This document shows positions 4,862-5,422 of a stretch of 5,422 bases of DNA, one piece after another (the stretch's first letter is position 1; each line of letters begins with the position of its first letter). Source of the DNA: Actinomycetes bacterium. GTDB lineage: Bacteria; Actinomycetota; Acidimicrobiia; Acidimicrobiales; RAAP-2. A model generated the notes under the pieces. The model worked only from the letters and a program-made list of their open reading frames with translations, made no database searches and was not told where the DNA came from. The translations under genes and the position numbers were made by a program. The stretch lies in assembly GCA_021806055.1 (NCBI GenBank), contig JAJZYE010000083.1, positions 1 through 5,422 on the forward strand. The letters are read 5' to 3'.

Positions 4862-5422
4862 ATGGACGACGAGATCTACGACCGCATCATCTTCTTGGCT
4901 GACCCTGACCTCAACGAGCCCGTGCTCGTGATCGCCCTCGAGGGCTGGATCGATGCGGGGTTAGGAGCCACGACGGCCATCACCACGCTGCTGTCCTCGC
5001 TGTCGACCGAAGTTCTGGCCACCTTCGACACGGAGTACTTCATCGACCAGCGAGCGCGCCGGCCCATGGCTCGCATCGTCGACGGAGTCACTACCGAACT
5101 GACCTGGCCGGAGATCCAGCTGCGCTACGGTCGCGACGGCGACGGCGCGGACGTGCTCTTCCTGGTGGGGCCGGAGCCGGACTTCCACTGGAGCGACTTC
5201 ATCGACGTCGTCACGGACGCTGCAGGACGCTTCGACGTGCGCCTGGCGGTGGGACTGGGCGCCTTTCCGGCCCCAACGCCCCACACTCGCCCCATCCGGG
5301 TCATCGGCACCGCGCCCGAGGCGAGCCGGCACCTCCTGGCGAGCGTCGGCAGCGTCACCGGCGAGATCGAGGTGCCCGCCGGTATCACGGCCGCGCTCGA
5401 GCTGGGCTTCGCCGAGGTGGAC
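4862..5422 (+). CDS. PAC2-family protein, C-terminus beyond the window
   Basis: The visible 187 codons encode a PAC2-family protein, the family named after eukaryotic proteasome assembly chaperone 2 and common in actinobacteria and archaea. Diagnostic segments are PVLVIALEGWIDAG (20-33), FDTEYFIDQRARRP (55-68), DVLFLVGPEPDFHW (97-110) and the loop LGAFPAPTPHTRP (132-144). No signal peptide or membrane segment is seen. The molecular function of bacterial members is not established; a proteasome link is suggested mainly by homology. The start is ATG at 4862, immediately after the TAG of the phosphotransferase gene and behind a GGAGG ribosome binding site, so the two genes are co-transcribed. 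The reading frame is open to the window edge; full-length relatives are roughly 270-320 residues, so perhaps a third is missing. Confidence 0.92.
   Translation, partial: MDDEIYDRIIFLADPDLNEPVLVIALEGWIDAGLGATTAITTLLSSLSTEVLATFDTEYFIDQRARRPMARIVDGVTTELTWPEIQLRYGRDGDGADVLFLVGPEPDFHWSDFIDVVTDAAGRFDVRLAVGLGAFPAPTPHTRPIRVIGTAPEASRHLLASVGSVTGEIEVPAGITAALELGFAEVD

Overview
This is a high-GC bacterial chromosomal segment with a compact housekeeping layout. It suggests an actinobacterium. An Acidimicrobiia-like lineage is my guess from overall gene content, but the window does not prove it. Pointers are the very GC-rich third codon positions, GTG as the chosen start in six of seven genes, TANNNT-type -10 hexamers lying 6-9 nt from several start codons (likely leaderless or near-leaderless mRNAs), a mycobacterial FolP2-like DHPS homologue, and the lepA(-)/rpsT(+)/holA(-) arrangement, which I recall from mycobacteria. 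There are no mobile elements, CRISPR arrays, tRNA or rRNA genes, and no phage signature.

Layout. Bases 1-806 (-) hold the N-terminal 268 codons of lepA (elongation factor 4). Bases 807-911 are a divergent intergenic region with promoter-like hexamers and two hairpins built from the same arm sequence. Bases 912-1175 (+) are rpsT (ribosomal protein S20). It converges on holA with one base between the stop codons. A minus-strand operon runs thioredoxin/TPR protein (3760-3056), then a DHPS-like folP (3056-2184), then holA (2187-1177), with junction overlaps of 1 and 4 bases. Bases 3761-3826 are a second divergent promoter region with an imperfect dyad. On the plus strand follow an APH/ACAD10-11-like phosphotransferase (3827-4861) and an abutting PAC2-family gene (4862 to the window end, incomplete).

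How the genes fit together. LepA and S20 are translation functions, and HolA is the delta subunit of the replicative clamp loader. The thioredoxin/TPR protein looks like a CnoX-type redox chaperone. The folP homologue lacks the canonical pABA-loop motif and resembles FolP2, so its enzymatic role is uncertain. The phosphotransferase and PAC2 proteins form a co-transcribed pair of unknown joint function.

I see no obviously new multi-gene system. The observations most worth a second look are the four-arm repeat in front of rpsT, the dyad between the two divergent operons, and the non-canonical DHPS.
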